A stretch of DNA of 64,000 nt from Gallionella sp. (GCA_030645535.1 JAUSNM010000029.1:1-64000), one strand, 5' to 3'; counted from the first letter of the stretch, positions 46,512 through 57,465 are shown. The notes: generated from the sequence alone by a model not told the origin. Made by a program: numbers and translations.

Positions 46512-46934
46512 CTTCAGGCTCATCTTGACGTGCGGCAAACCCGCATCACGAAAAACCTCGCCCTCCTCATTGAATTCAAAGCTGCGATAGAACGGCACGG
46601 CATAGGTCTGAGCATCGACGTCAACCTGAGGATAATCATGTGCTCTGGCATAGTCCAGCAACGCTTCCATGATGGCGGTACCGACTTTCTGCTTGCGCCA
46701 TTTCGGCAGCACGGCGATGCGCCCGATGTGTCCGTCAGCCTGCATCCGGCCACAGCCTATCGCCTCACCGTGCGTGCTTAACACCAGAGCATGACGGCAA
46801 TCTTCATCCAGCCCGTCCCACTCCAACTCGGCGGGGATACCCTGTTCGCGGATGAACACCGCCTCACGAACGGACTTGAGCAACGGTTCGCCGTCGTGCC
46901 AGCTAACCAGACTTACGCTAAAAGGGTAGGTCAT
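46497..46934 (-). CDS. GNAT-family N-acetyltransferase
   Basis: 145 residues. Acetyl-CoA site GRIAVLPKWRKQKVGTAIME (V-x-P-x-x-R-x-x-x-V-G) and the end FYRSFEFNEEGEVFRDAGLP with HVKM are of the ElaA/YjcF-like GNAT group. Substrate unknown. It is convergent with the CbiM-like gene, whose 3' end it overlaps by 15 bp. Confidence 0.88.
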   Translation of the reverse strand: MTYPFSVSLVSWHDGEPLLKSVREAVFIREQGIPAELEWDGLDEDCRHALVLSTHGEAIGCGRMQADGHIGRIAVLPKWRKQKVGTAIMEALLDYARAHDYPQVDVDAQTYAVPFYRSFEFNEEGEVFRDAGLPHVKMSLKLLPR

Positions 46935-46968
46935 GCGGCTCCCCCTAAAATAAACCTAAAAAAGCAGT

Positions 46969-47098
46969 CTCGCGCCAAGACGCCAAGATCGCCAAGTAAA
47001 ATCAACACATTACTCGAAAATATACGACCCCCAAATTGGTGATAAACAAACCAGCCATAACTCTTTGTATTTCTTAGCGTCGTTGCGTCTTTGCGCGG
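46969..47098. repeat. Inverted-repeat element (MITE/REP-like)
   Basis: TCGCGCCAAGACGCCAAG (46970-46987, continuing ATCGCCAAG) is inverted at 47074-47098 as CTTAGCGTCGTTGCGTCTTTGCGCG. The ~130-bp unit has no ORF. Repeats of this form, made of GCCAAGACGCCAAG and its complement, are scattered in many bacterial genomes. Confidence 0.6.
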
Positions 47099-47121
47099 TC
47101 AAGTGCGGTTTTAAAGATGGA

Positions 47122-48435
<1,314 letters not shown>

Positions 48436-49062
48436 ATGCGAAATGTATATGCTGCCATCCGTCTTGCCATGTTGGGCGTTTGCTTAATCATGGCAGCATG
48501 CGCGACACCGACAAAGCCTTCAGCCGATATCGCTACCCAAGAACCGCATCCATCCCCAATTAATAACTTCCAGATCGTGATTACAGATGGCGTCTATCGA
48601 AGCGGACAGCCAAAGGGAGAAGCAGAATGGGACTATCTGAAGAATATAGGCATCACGACCGTGGTCAAGCTGAACAAATTCTCGTCCGATGCAGACGAAG
48701 CTGAAGAGTTTCGTATGGCCAAGGAACGTAATATCAAAGTCATCCCTATTTACATGCAGCCGGAAGACTTTCCACATAACTTGAACCCATGGGCTAGTCC
48801 GGATGAAAAGGATCTCATGCAAGCGATAGAGGTACTAGAGAACAGGGGTAATGGGAAAATCTTGGTGCATTGCAGTCATGGAAAGGACCGCACGGGATTG
48901 GTGGTCGCGGTTTATAGTGTGCGCAACAAGAATTTTTGCAAGGATGCCGCCCACGAGCAGATGAAGCACTACGGGGCCAACCCAATTTTATTTGGGATCA
49001 AGCCCGTGCTGGACAGCCCCAATATCAGAGAAAATCCTAGCTGTACTCACGAATACAAATAG
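48436..49062 (+). CDS. Lipoprotein with dual-specificity/tyrosine phosphatase domain
   Basis: 208 residues. Lipoprotein signal LAMLGVCLIMAACATP with lipobox Cys near residue 22. The phosphatase domain has the P-loop HCSHGKDRTGL (CX5R, Cys about 146), a possible general acid Asp in MQPEDFPHNLNP, and the ITDGVYRSGQP start common to DSP-like proteins (RSGQP). It would act in the periplasm or outer membrane inner face. The substrate is unknown. An attC-like site follows 46 bp after the stop, so it may be an integron-type cassette gene. Confidence 0.82.
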   Translation: MRNVYAAIRLAMLGVCLIMAACATPTKPSADIATQEPHPSPINNFQIVITDGVYRSGQPKGEAEWDYLKNIGITTVVKLNKFSSDADEAEEFRMAKERNIKVIPIYMQPEDFPHNLNPWASPDEKDLMQAIEVLENRGNGKILVHCSHGKDRTGLVVAVYSVRNKNFCKDAAHEQMKHYGANPILFGIKPVLDSPNIRENPSCTHEYK

Positions 49063-49107
49063 GGATCACACCACAATAAACATAGCCAAGGTGTATCGAG
49101 CGATGAA

Positions 49108-49227
49108 GCCTAACACGGCAGTCAAGCGGTACTGCGCAAAGACCGCAAGGGTCTTCACCGACATCATTGGTGCTAAAGCACCTAATGCTGGCGTGAAAGC
49201 GCGCCGCCCCTTGCTTTTACGTCAGGC
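49108..49227 (+). other. attC-like recombination site, solitary
   Basis: R'' GCCTAAC (49108-49114), then ACGGCAGTCAAGCGG. The right arm GCGCGCCGCCCCTTGCTTTT leads to R' GTCAGGC (49221-49227), 6 of 7 complementary to R''. CAAGCGG and CCGCCCCTTG pair imperfectly. The segment CCTTGCTTTTACGT is the same as in attC D at 35.8 kb. Length 120 bp, in the long attC range. Confidence 0.6.
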
Positions 49228-49281
49228 CGCACCGCAGCAAACAGTAAGCTATGTTTTCACTAACTCTTTGGAGGCACACCC

Positions 49282-49647
49282 ATGATCCTCGGCCTGCGCA
49301 CCGCCATATACCCCGCACCAGACCTGGCTGCTGCAAAACTTTGGTACTCTCAGGTACTTGGTCAGGAGCCGTACTTCGATGAACCGTTCTACGTCGGCTT
49401 TTCCGTTGGTGGCTTTGAGCTTGGCCTGCTGCCGGGCGCGCAACCCGGCACAGTTGGCCCGCAACCGCTTTGGGGTGTATCAGGCATCGAATCGGCATAC
49501 GCCCGCCTGCTTGAACTGGGGGCTTCTGCGCTGGAACCCGTTACCGAAGTCGGCGAGGGAATCAAGGTGGCTGCGGTACAAGACCCCTTTGGCAATCGCT
49601 TCGGCATCATCGAAAACCCACACTTCAACATAAAGGCCGTGCGTTGA
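49282..49647 (+). CDS. VOC-family (glyoxalase-like) protein
   Basis: 121 residues, one pair of beta-alpha-beta-beta-beta modules (LRTAIYPAPDLAAAKLWYSQ and GIKVAAVQDPFGNRFGIIEN). The end DPFGNRFGIIENPHF is the typical metal-ligand strand. TTTGGAGG precedes the ATG. VOC proteins include glyoxalases, dioxygenases and resistance proteins for bleomycin or fosfomycin; the substrate cannot be told. It starts 55 bp after the attC-like site, so it may be the next cassette or the fixed downstream gene. Confidence 0.83.
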   Translation: MILGLRTAIYPAPDLAAAKLWYSQVLGQEPYFDEPFYVGFSVGGFELGLLPGAQPGTVGPQPLWGVSGIESAYARLLELGASALEPVTEVGEGIKVAAVQDPFGNRFGIIENPHFNIKAVR

Positions 49648-49691
49648 ATGACAAAATCGGGATTTTAAAAATCACCCTTAAGGCGAGAGGA

Positions 49692-50918
49692 TCAGATCCC
49701 TGTCGCCAGCGCATAGCAGGCATCCAGCTCACGTCCTAGCAGCTCAACGACTTCGCCGTCCACACGCCCGGCTCGCGCAAGCTCAGTCAATTGCGCAAAC
49801 ACTTCATCACGGGACTGCTGCGCACGATACGGGCGAGTCTGTGCAAGTGCCTGAAAGATATCGGCAACGCCAATAATGCGCGCCTCCAGATCCAGTTTTT
49901 GTCCCATCCTGTGAAACGGGTAACCGGTTCCCAACAAATTCTCATGGTGAGCGCCAGCCCAATAGGCAATCGGCGTCCCGCCAAACACATTTTTCAGAAT
50001 GCGGAAGCTGTCATAAGCATGGCGCGTAATCCTCGCACGCTCTTCACGGTTGAGCGGTGCTGGTTTGTCGATGATAAAATCCGGCACGCGCAGCTTGCCC
50101 AGGTCGTGCAACAATCCCGCCGCTTCGATCAAATCCAGCGCTTCTCCGCTACGCCCCGACCGCTCGGCAAGGTGGCGGGCTATCCTGGCCACCCTGCGGG
50201 AATGCTCGTGGGTATAGGCACTCTTCGCATCCACCACCCGCGCAAAAAGATTCGCGATATCCAGCATGTCCCGCATTGAAAGCAGGCGATCGGCAGCCAT
50301 GGTGAAATCCGCAATATCCTCATCCAGATAGTCAGGGTCCATCGCCAGCCAGAAAGCCTCGTTCGCCGCCGCATTGACAAACGCATCCACCAGCGCGGGG
50401 GAAAAGAGTGTGCCGGCCAAACCTTGTATCCGTTCGATAATGGCCGGATATTCCCAAAGGATGGCACTCTGCAGCCCCGCTTCAGCACTGATATAGGGGA
50501 TTTGCAATGCATCCACCCGATCCGCCAGGAAGATCAGATTGGCCGCCACGCGCGTTTTTTCGGGCAGCGAAGCCGGCAGATGTTCCCAGCGCGTATGATG
50601 CCAACGCACAATCGGCGCGAATTCTGCCAACGGGGGGCACTCAAGCAAATAGCGTTCCCCGCGCTCACAGTGCGCGATCACCCCATCCCACTCCAATCCG
50701 TCGGTAATATCGTGATGCTCCCGGGTTTGCGACACACCGCAATCGTGCAACATGCCGGCCTGCAAGATGAAATCCCGCGCAGGCTTGCTCCAGCCCAGTT
50801 CACGCGCAATCGCCTCGGCAATCACGGCAACCCGCTTGCCATGCTGGACTTCGTCAACCCCGACAAGATCGAGGGCATGAGCCAGCCCGATGATTACCTG
50901 GTGCAGGTGTAAATGCAT
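49692..50918 (-). CDS. Tandem HD/HD-GYP domain phosphohydrolase
   Basis: About 408 residues from ATG with GGGGAGA upstream. Residues ~1-190 hold a first HD domain (ILQAGMLHDCGVSQTREHHD), and ~225-400 an HD-GYP domain (AAGLLHDLGKLRVPDFIIDK; AGAHHENLLGTGYPFHR; ADIFQALAQTRPYR). HD-GYP enzymes hydrolyse c-di-GMP. The GYP motif is preserved as GTGYP, though HHE-N-L-L replaces the usual HHER-x-D-G, so activity is uncertain. It may act against the two diguanylate cyclases in this window. Confidence 0.83.
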   Translation of the reverse strand: MHLHLHQVIIGLAHALDLVGVDEVQHGKRVAVIAEAIARELGWSKPARDFILQAGMLHDCGVSQTREHHDITDGLEWDGVIAHCERGERYLLECPPLAEFAPIVRWHHTRWEHLPASLPEKTRVAANLIFLADRVDALQIPYISAEAGLQSAILWEYPAIIERIQGLAGTLFSPALVDAFVNAAANEAFWLAMDPDYLDEDIADFTMAADRLLSMRDMLDIANLFARVVDAKSAYTHEHSRRVARIARHLAERSGRSGEALDLIEAAGLLHDLGKLRVPDFIIDKPAPLNREERARITRHAYDSFRILKNVFGGTPIAYWAGAHHENLLGTGYPFHRMGQKLDLEARIIGVADIFQALAQTRPYRAQQSRDEVFAQLTELARAGRVDGEVVELLGRELDACYALATGI

Positions 50919-51153
50919 GAAAATCTCCCCGTTGATAGTGGTGGCAACGCTGCGTTCCAAAGACGGGAGAAGTATAACCACTGCGACACGCGCTGACCAA
51001 AAAATCAGACCTCATTTCACGTCATTTCGCGATAGCCTGCGCACACCGCTTGCCTTTGTCGCGTTTTTTGTCAAGAATGGCAACACCTGACGGGCATGAA
51101 AAGTAGCCACCCCGGAAAATGAAATCGATTCTCGCATTAACGAAAGTGAAGCC

Positions 51154-51612
51154 ATGACAGAAAACCAGATTAGCGACTTCTCCCTGCCCGCGACCGGCGG
51201 TCACACCTTCACCCGCTCATCCGCACGGGGCAAACATCTGGTGATGTTCTTTTACCCCAAGGACAACACGCCCGGTTGCACCACAGAGGCGCAACAGTTC
51301 CGCGATCTGTATGCGCAATTTGTGCAGGCGGATTGTGAGGTTGTCGGCCTGTCCCGTGACAGCATGAAGTCGCATGAAAACTTCAAGGAAAAATTCCAGT
51401 TGCCCTTCGACCTGCTGTCCGACACCGATGAAACGGTGTGCGAGCTGTTCGGCGTGATGAAGCAAAAGAACATGTATGGCAAACAGGTGCGCGGCATCGA
51501 ACGCAGCACCTTCGTCTTTGACCGCGACGGCGTGCAGCGTCGGGAATGGCGCGGCCTCAAGGCCGATGGTCATGCACAGGAAGTTATTGATTTCGTTACA
51601 ACACTCAACTAA
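51154..51612 (+). CDS. bcp: Thioredoxin-dependent peroxiredoxin Bcp
   Basis: 152 residues. The peroxidatic Cys is in FYPKDNTPGCTTEAQQFRDL (about 48). It reduces hydrogen peroxide and organic peroxides using thioredoxin. The second Cys at the usual i+5 position is absent; another Cys (DCEVVGLS) is further on, so it may be a 1-Cys or atypical form. It is followed after 9 bp by phoH. Confidence 0.93.
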   Translation: MTENQISDFSLPATGGHTFTRSSARGKHLVMFFYPKDNTPGCTTEAQQFRDLYAQFVQADCEVVGLSRDSMKSHENFKEKFQLPFDLLSDTDETVCELFGVMKQKNMYGKQVRGIERSTFVFDRDGVQRREWRGLKADGHAQEVIDFVTTLN

Positions 51613-51621
51613 AGGAACATC

Positions 51622-53022
51622 ATGCCCCAACGCAAAGTATCTGATACCAAGTTGTTTGTTTTGGACACTAACGTGTTACTGCATGATCCGACCAGCCTGT
51701 ATCGCTTCGAGGAACACGACATCTGCCTGCCGATGTTCGTACTTGAGGAGCTGGACAACAAGAAAAAGGGCATGACGGAAGTGGCGCGCAATGCACGCCA
51801 GGTCAGCCGTTTCCTCGACGAAATCGTCAATGACGCGCCGCGCAACATCGAAGAAGGTATCTCACTCAAATCAGATTTGCACAAAAACAGCACCGGACGC
51901 CTGTTTTTGCAAACCAGCTTCATCAAACAAGAACTGCCGAACAATCTTGAACTGGGCAAAGCCGACAACGCAATTCTGGGCGTGGTGATCGGCCTGCAAC
52001 ATCAATACCCCAAACGCGCGGTGATTCTGGTCAGCAAAGACATCAACATGCGCATCAAGGCGCGCGCCCTGGGTCTGGAAGCGCAGGACTATTTCAACGA
52101 CAAGGTCCTGGAAGACACCGACTTGCTGTATAGCGGCGTGCTGGAACTGCCTGTGGATTTCTGGGAAACTCATGGCCGTGAGATGAAGTCCTGGCAAAAG
52201 GACAGCCACACTTATTACCAGATCAGCGGCCCGCTGTGCGCCGCGTTTTTCATCAATCAATTTGTCTACAAAGAAGACGACACCCCGTTTTATGCCATCG
52301 TCGTGGAACAGAATGACACGAGCGCCCTGCTGCGCACGCTGACCGACTACACGCACAGCAAACACAACGTATGGGGCATCGTCGCACGCAATCGCGAACA
52401 AAACTTTGTGCTCAACTTGCTGCTGGATCCCGAGATTGATTTCGTCACGCTGCTGGGCCAGGCTGGCACCGGCAAGACCCTGCTGACACTGGCAGCGGGA
52501 CTGATGCAGACGCTGGAAACCAAGCTCTACTCGGAAATCATCATCACCCGCGTGACCGTGCCTATCGGCGAGGATATCGGATTTCTGCCCGGCACCGAAG
52601 AAGAAAAGATGACGCCGTGGATGGGCGCGCTGGAAGACAATCTGGATGTGCTGAACAAGACCGACGAAGAAGCCGGCGACTGGGGCCGGGCTGCTACGCG
52701 TGACCTGATCCGTTCACGCATCAAGGTAAAATCCTTGAACTTCATGCGCGGCCGAACTTTCCTGAATAAATACATCATCATAGATGAGTCACAGAACCTG
52801 ACCCCGAAGCAGATGAAAACGTTGATCACGCGCGCCGGCCCCGGCACCAAAGTGGTATGCATGGGCAATATCGCCCAGATCGACACGCCCTATCTCTCGG
52901 AGGGCAGTTCGGGCCTGACTTATGTGGTGGACAGATTCAAAGGTTGGGAGCATGGCGGTCACATCACCTTGTTGCGCGGTGAACGCTCACGCCTGGCGGA
53001 TCATGCCGGCGAGGTCTTGTGA
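51622..53022 (+). CDS. PhoH-family PIN-ATPase
   Basis: 466 residues. An N-terminal PIN domain ([39 protein letters not shown]) with acidic residues for RNase activity precedes a PhoH ATPase domain with Walker [15 protein letters not shown] and Walker [21 protein letters not shown]. This PhoH2-type architecture couples RNA unwinding and cleavage. Its stop overlaps the msrB GTG start (GTGA). Confidence 0.92.
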   Translation: MPQRKVSDTKLFVLDTNVLLHDPTSLYRFEEHDICLPMFVLEELDNKKKGMTEVARNARQVSRFLDEIVNDAPRNIEEGISLKSDLHKNSTGRLFLQTSFIKQELPNNLELGKADNAILGVVIGLQHQYPKRAVILVSKDINMRIKARALGLEAQDYFNDKVLEDTDLLYSGVLELPVDFWETHGREMKSWQKDSHTYYQISGPLCAAFFINQFVYKEDDTPFYAIVVEQNDTSALLRTLTDYTHSKHNVWGIVARNREQNFVLNLLLDPEIDFVTLLGQAGTGKTLLTLAAGLMQTLETKLYSEIIITRVTVPIGEDIGFLPGTEEEKMTPWMGALEDNLDVLNKTDEEAGDWGRAATRDLIRSRIKVKSLNFMRGRTFLNKYIIIDESQNLTPKQMKTLITRAGPGTKVVCMGNIAQIDTPYLSEGSSGLTYVVDRFKGWEHGGHITLLRGERSRLADHAGEVL

Positions 53023-53414
53023 GCGCACCTGTCGAAAAATCCGATACCGAATGGCGCGCTGAACTCACACCTGAGCAATACAAGGTGTGTCGCCAGTGCG
53101 GCACCGAGCCGCCTTTCACAGGTGAATATTGGGATTGCCATGATGCAGGCATTTATCGCTGCGTGTGCTGTGGCAATCCGCTGTTCGACTCATCCACCAA
53201 GTTCGATTCCGGCAGCGGTTGGCCGAGCTTCTGGCAACCGATCCAGCCTGAAAATGTGGCAATACGCCGCGACACCAGCCACGGCATGCAGCGCGATGAA
53301 GTAAACTGCAGCCATTGCGGCGCACATCTTGGCCATGTATTTCCCGATGGCCCGAAACCCACCGGATTGCGCTATTGCATTAACTCTGCCTCTTTGATCC
53401 TGGACCATAAATAA
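53019..53414 (+). CDS. msrB: Peptide methionine-R-sulfoxide reductase
   Basis: 131 residues with a GTG start overlapping the phoH stop. Four zinc Cys are in CVCCGNPLF and [12 protein letters not shown]; the catalytic Cys is in [11 protein letters not shown] (about 121). It repairs oxidised methionine (R form). Part of a row of stress genes with bcp, phoH and bolA. Confidence 0.95.
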   Translation: MSAPVEKSDTEWRAELTPEQYKVCRQCGTEPPFTGEYWDCHDAGIYRCVCCGNPLFDSSTKFDSGSGWPSFWQPIQPENVAIRRDTSHGMQRDEVNCSHCGAHLGHVFPDGPKPTGLRYCINSASLILDHK

Positions 53415-53417
53415 ACC

Positions 53418-53960
53418 ATGAAACTGCTGTTCGATCTCTTTCCCGTCATCCTGTTTTTTATCGCATTCAAATTCCAGGGCATCTTTGTCGCTACCGCGAT
53501 CGCCATTGTCGCCACCATCGCCCAGATTATCTGGACCAAATACAAACACGGCAAAGTGGATGCCATGCTCTGGGTGAGCTTTGCCATCGTCGGCGTGTTC
53601 GGCGGCGCGACGCTGCTGCTGCACGACGAAACTTTCATCAAATACAAACCCAGCGTGCTGTACTGGCTGTTCTCCGTCATCCTGTTAGGATCGAACTTAC
53701 TGTTCAAGAAGAACCTGATGCGCTCCCTGCTGAGTGAAAAAATGGCACTCCCGGTGCGCGTGTGGAATCGCCTGAATTTAAGCTGGAGCCTGTTTTTTGC
53801 AGTGCTGGGCTTTATCAACCTGTATGTGGCGTTCAATTACTCCACCGATACCTGGGTCAACTTCAAACTGTTCGGCTTCACCGGCATGATGCTGGTGTTC
53901 ATCGTGGCGCAAAGCGCGTGGCTGGCGAAGTATGTGGATGAGAAAAAGGAGAAAAACTGA
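53418..53960 (+). CDS. yciB: Septation protein A / inner membrane protein YciB
   Basis: 180 residues with five membrane helices ([60 protein letters not shown]). YciB proteins affect cell-envelope synthesis and septation through contacts with divisome and elongasome. It overlaps the start of yciI by one base, in the widespread yciB-yciI-bolA order. Confidence 0.93.
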   Translation: MKLLFDLFPVILFFIAFKFQGIFVATAIAIVATIAQIIWTKYKHGKVDAMLWVSFAIVGVFGGATLLLHDETFIKYKPSVLYWLFSVILLGSNLLFKKNLMRSLLSEKMALPVRVWNRLNLSWSLFFAVLGFINLYVAFNYSTDTWVNFKLFGFTGMMLVFIVAQSAWLAKYVDEKKEKN

Positions 53961-54262
53961 TGTGGTACGCGATCGTAGGGAAAGATGTGCCTGACAGCCT
54001 GGAAAAACGCACAGTTTCACGTCCCGCTCATGTAGCACGCCTGCAAACGCTGCAAGCTCAGGGACAGTTGCTGCTGGCGGGCCCCTTCCCTGCCGTGGAC
54101 TCGGAAGATCCGGGGACTGCGGGCTTTACCGGCAGCCTGATCGTGGCCGAATTTGCATCGCTGTCTGAGGCACAGGCCTGGGCGGATGCCGACCCTTACG
54201 TGACCGGCGACGTCTACAGCCAAGTTACGGTGCAGCCATTCAGGAAGACATTTCCAGCATGA
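53960..54262 (+). CDS. yciI: YciI-family protein
   Basis: 100 residues, ferredoxin-like fold ([40 protein letters not shown]). The conserved His/Asp dyad of the family is seen in SRPAHVARL and [13 protein letters not shown] catalytic role is proposed for the family but not proven. ATGA overlap with bolA. Confidence 0.9.
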   Translation: MWYAIVGKDVPDSLEKRTVSRPAHVARLQTLQAQGQLLLAGPFPAVDSEDPGTAGFTGSLIVAEFASLSEAQAWADADPYVTGDVYSQVTVQPFRKTFPA

Positions 54263-54522
54263 GCCGCATCGCAAGCATGCGCACGCGTCTGGCCACACTC
54301 AATCCGGTATCCCTGGAAATCATCGACGAAAGCCATAAACACGCAGGGCACGCGGGTAGCCGTGCCGGTGGAGGACATTACCTGTTACAAATTGTCACAT
54401 CTGAGTTCACCGGGAAGAGTACGTTAGCGCGCCACCGTATGATATATTCTGCGCTGGGCGAGATGATGGAACGTGAAATTCACGCACTCAACATACAGGC
54501 AAAAACGCCAGACGAAGTTTGA
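54259..54522 (+). CDS. bolA: BolA-family protein
   Basis: 87 residues. BolA fold with [40 protein letters not shown] and [20 protein letters not shown]. BolA works with monothiol glutaredoxins in Fe-S handling and as a stress-linked regulator; the His residues in [10 protein letters not shown] are likely cluster ligands. Overlaps yciI; the promoter of the next gene overlaps its stop codon. Confidence 0.92.
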   Translation: MSRIASMRTRLATLNPVSLEIIDESHKHAGHAGSRAGGGHYLLQIVTSEFTGKSTLARHRMIYSALGEMMEREIHALNIQAKTPDEV

Positions 54523-54548
54523 CTACTTATTTGAAATTTTTTTATAAT
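54519..54548 (+). promoter_or_regulatory. Sigma-70 promoter for the parvulin gene
   Basis: TTGACT at 54519-54524 and TATAAT at 54543-54548 with an 18-bp AT-rich spacer, 18 bp before the ATG. The -35 box overlaps the bolA stop codon. The closeness to the ATG gives a very short leader with AAAGGGA as ribosome site. Confidence 0.75.
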
Positions 54549-54565
54549 TTTGCAAAGGGACTAAC

Positions 54566-55348
54566 ATGTTGAAATCAAAGAAATTTGCAACACTGGCAAT
54601 TTTGGCAGCTCTGGCGATCAACCCGGCTTTCGCCGAAGAGAAGTCCGCCGCCGTGGTAAATGGTCATGCCATTTCTCAGGAACGCGTTGAAATGGCTGTA
54701 AAAGGTGCTGTAGCACAAGGTCAGACAGATACCCCGGAACTGCGCAAAGCCATTCGTGAAAAAATGATCAGTCTGGAGTTGGTCGCCCAAGAGGCCACAA
54801 AACTCGGCATGGACAAGAATGACGACCTTGTGAAACAGCTCGAACAAATCAAAAAAGAATTGCTGGCTAACGCGTTTGTGCAAGATTACGTGAAAAAACA
54901 TCCGATCAGCGAAGATCAACTGAAAGCAGAATATGAGAAGGTAAAACCCAAGCTTGCTGACAAGGAATACAACGCACGCCACATCCTCGTCGGAACTGAA
55001 GATGAGGCAAAGGCCATCATCGCTCAACTTGGCAAGAAGGTAAAATTCGAAAAACTCGCCGAAAAATCCAAGGATACCGGGTCCGCAAAAAATGGCGGCT
55101 CACTGGGCTGGGCTCCTAACAACTACGTGCCGCCTTTTGCCAATGCCTTGCTTAATCTGAAAAAGGGTGAATACACCAAGGAGCCGGTACAAACCCAATT
55201 TGGCTGGCACGTCATCCGCCTTGACGACGTACGCCCGATGAAAGTACCAACATTTGACGAACTCAAACCGCAAATGCAACAAGCATTGCAACAGCAATCT
55301 ATCCAGAAAGCCATCGCCGACCTGCGCGCAGCCGCAAAGATCGACTAA
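54566..55348 (+). CDS. Periplasmic parvulin-type peptidyl-prolyl isomerase
   Basis: 260 residues with a signal peptide (FATLAILAALAINPAFAEEK). A SurA/PrsA-like helical N-terminal chaperone part is followed by a parvulin domain at about 130-230 (YNARHILVGTEDEAKAIIAQ; GGSLGWAPNNYVPPFANALL; QFGWHVIRLDDVRP). It should speed folding of envelope proteins in the periplasm. It has its own promoter and terminator, so it is monocistronic. Confidence 0.92.
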   Translation: MLKSKKFATLAILAALAINPAFAEEKSAAVVNGHAISQERVEMAVKGAVAQGQTDTPELRKAIREKMISLELVAQEATKLGMDKNDDLVKQLEQIKKELLANAFVQDYVKKHPISEDQLKAEYEKVKPKLADKEYNARHILVGTEDEAKAIIAQLGKKVKFEKLAEKSKDTGSAKNGGSLGWAPNNYVPPFANALLNLKKGEYTKEPVQTQFGWHVIRLDDVRPMKVPTFDELKPQMQQALQQQSIQKAIADLRAAAKID

Positions 55349-55363
55349 CGTTTTCCTGCTTGC

Positions 55364-55405
55364 AGCAATAAAAAAGGACGCCTTACGGCGTCCTTTTTTA
55401 TTGCT
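55364..55405 (+). terminator. Strong intrinsic terminator, 19-bp stem
   Basis: AGCAATAAAAAAGGACGCC, loop TTAC, and the exact complement ending in CTTTTTTATTGCT. Same style as the terminator at 15.6 kb. Confidence 0.92.
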
Positions 55406-55816
55406 CTATATGAAATGCAGTAGGTAAATGAAAGCATCAAATAAATAGTGCGATGAAACTATACACATTGCATCCCACCCATAACCCCTGTGCGCCGCCG
55501 AAGATAGTCAGCAAACAGCGGTGTAGTTGGGCGAGGACTGTTTGAGTACGTGGCCGCGTAGCGGATCGTGCGAGTTCCGCAGCCCCGCTGTTTGCTGGCT
55601 TATCAAGGGTACGCGGCCTGTCTTGCAAAAGACAGGCCGGCGCGGCAAGCCGGGGTCGCCTTTACTTGGGTCACCTTCTTTCGGCGACGCAAAAGAAGGT
55701 GACCAGCAGCCGGGCTGCCCCGGCAGAAGTGAATTTGTAAATTAGCGCACCCACTGTAAATCACATAAAGCCTTTTTATTAGCGGGATTTCCCGCATCAG
55801 GCACGTGCTCAACAGC
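55406..55816. repeat. Dispersed structured repeat (~240 bp) in intergenic region
   Basis: Three nested inverted repeats fill 55500-55740: CAGCAAACAGCGG (55509-55521) with CCGCTGTTTGCTG (55585-55597); CGGCCTGTCTT with AAGACAGGCCG (55612-55636); and GGTCACCTTCTTT with AAAGAAGGTGACC (55669-55704) around CGGCGACGCA. The last hairpin and its GGGTCGCCTTTACTTGGG context are typical of a repeat scattered in betaproteobacterial genomes. No gene is present. Confidence 0.7.
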
Positions 55817-56590
55817 TCAGATATTCCGGTGCTTCTTGATCAGATCGTGGGCTAACTGAATCTCTTTGGCCTGCTCGGTTGCCATCGCGATCATGTCTGC
55901 CGGCACGCCCTGCCCGATCAGCTTGTCCGGGTGGTATTGGCTCATCAACCGGCGATAGGCGCGCTTGATTTCGGCATCGGTGCTGTCTTTAGTGACGCCC
56001 AGCGCCTTATAGGCGTCTTCCAGTGCTTCTGCCGGGTTGACCTGTCCCGCAGCGAAGTGCGACTGGTTCAGCACCATCTCCAGAATCTGCCTGAACGCGG
56101 TCTGGTCATAGCCCAGCAGGGCCGCAATTTCGGCTAACAACGCTTGTTCCGCCGGATGGAAATGCCCGTCGGCCAGCGCCATCACAATCAGATACACCAG
56201 CAACACTTGCTTCAGATTCTTCGTGTGCCCGCAAATAGCCATAAATCGCTGGCAGGCAGGTTTGATGTCAAACGCAGGATCAGCTCCCTGTTTGAACCAG
56301 GCAATCGCCTGGCTGCGATGCTCATGCGTCATGCCCAGTTTTTGCATGAACTGCTCGACATGCGCGATCTCGTCCTGAGTAACCACCCCGTCGGCCTTGG
56401 CCAGCTTACCCATCGCAACAAACACCGTTTCAAGGAAAACGCTCTGACGCAGCGCATTCTGCAACGGGTTGATCGCACCCAAACCATACGCCCTGATGCG
56501 ATCGAAAAAGGAGCCTGCGAACAGACCTAACAGCGCGCCGAAGAATCCATAAAAGTAAAAACCCGCGATAAAACCAATGAACTTGAACAA
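55817..56590 (-). CDS. djlA: Co-chaperone DjlA
   Basis: 257 residues. An N-terminal membrane segment (IGFIAGFYFYGFFGALLGLF) is followed by a TerB-like domain (~60-170) and a C-terminal J domain with the HPD motif in RRLMSQYHPDKLIGQG. DjlA recruits and stimulates DnaK at the inner membrane. The order and length match the family. Confidence 0.92.
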   Translation of the reverse strand: MFKFIGFIAGFYFYGFFGALLGLFAGSFFDRIRAYGLGAINPLQNALRQSVFLETVFVAMGKLAKADGVVTQDEIAHVEQFMQKLGMTHEHRSQAIAWFKQGADPAFDIKPACQRFMAICGHTKNLKQVLLVYLIVMALADGHFHPAEQALLAEIAALLGYDQTAFRQILEMVLNQSHFAAGQVNPAEALEDAYKALGVTKDSTDAEIKRAYRRLMSQYHPDKLIGQGVPADMIAMATEQAKEIQLAHDLIKKHRNI

Positions 56591-56733
56591 GGCAACTCCG
56601 TAAGATAAGGTCAGGCTGCATTATACCGCCACAGGCCGCCTGCAAAATTCGTGCTGCACCAAACCTGCCGGCAGTCTGATTTGCGGCACCTCATGTTAAA
56701 ATCAGCGACAAATCATAATCCTACAGAACCCGC

Positions 56734-57465
56734 ATGAAAAACCCCATTCCAGCCCAGTTCGAACGCACCCAGATCCTGATCGGCGACGAGGGCATCTCCC
56801 GGCTCGCCAGTTGTCACGTGTTTATCGCCGGCATGGGCGGCGTGGGCTCTTACTGCACCGAAGCGCTGGCCCGCGCCGGGGTCGGCCATCTGACCCTGCT
56901 CGATCACGACGTGGTGGTGGCAAGCAACATCAATCGCCAATTGCCTGCACTGCTCTCGACGGTCGGTCAGTCCAAGGCGGAACTGATGAAGGCGCGCATC
57001 GCGGACATCAATCCGGATTGCCAGGTGACGCTGCTCAAGGTGTTTCTGAGCATCGACAATGTCAAAGAACTGGTGCCGACAGAGTGCGACTATGTGATCG
57101 ACTGCATCGATTCCTTGTCCTGCAAGGTCGCGCTGGTGGCGGAGAGTTGCAGTCGCGGATTGAATGTCGCCTCCAGCATGGGTGCCGGCAACCGGATGGA
57201 TCCCGCTTACATCAAACTGGCGGATATCAGCAAAACCCAGATGTGCCCGCTGGCCCGCGAGATGCGCAAACTTCTGCTCAAGCACCACAACATCCGTAAA
57301 GGCATCCTCACCGTCTATTCCGATGAGAAACCAAGCGCGCCGCTGCCGCCGCAGCCCACCTTTCGGGGCCGTCCGCGCGCGGTGAACGGCACCATCAGCC
57401 ACATGCCGCCGCTGTTCGGTTACATGCTGGCGGGTTCAGTGATCAAAAGGTTACTGGAAGCTTAG
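56734..57465 (+). CDS. tcdA: tRNA threonylcarbamoyladenosine dehydratase
   Basis: 243 residues, an E1-like ThiF-fold enzyme. ATP-binding glycine loop FIAGMGGVGSYCTEALARAG and Arg/Asp residues in LDHDVVVASNINRQ are present. TcdA (CsdL) cyclises t6A to ct6A at position 37 of tRNAs. It is convergent with the following OB-fold gene. Confidence 0.93.
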   Translation: MKNPIPAQFERTQILIGDEGISRLASCHVFIAGMGGVGSYCTEALARAGVGHLTLLDHDVVVASNINRQLPALLSTVGQSKAELMKARIADINPDCQVTLLKVFLSIDNVKELVPTECDYVIDCIDSLSCKVALVAESCSRGLNVASSMGAGNRMDPAYIKLADISKTQMCPLAREMRKLLLKHHNIRKGILTVYSDEKPSAPLPPQPTFRGRPRAVNGTISHMPPLFGYMLAGSVIKRLLEA

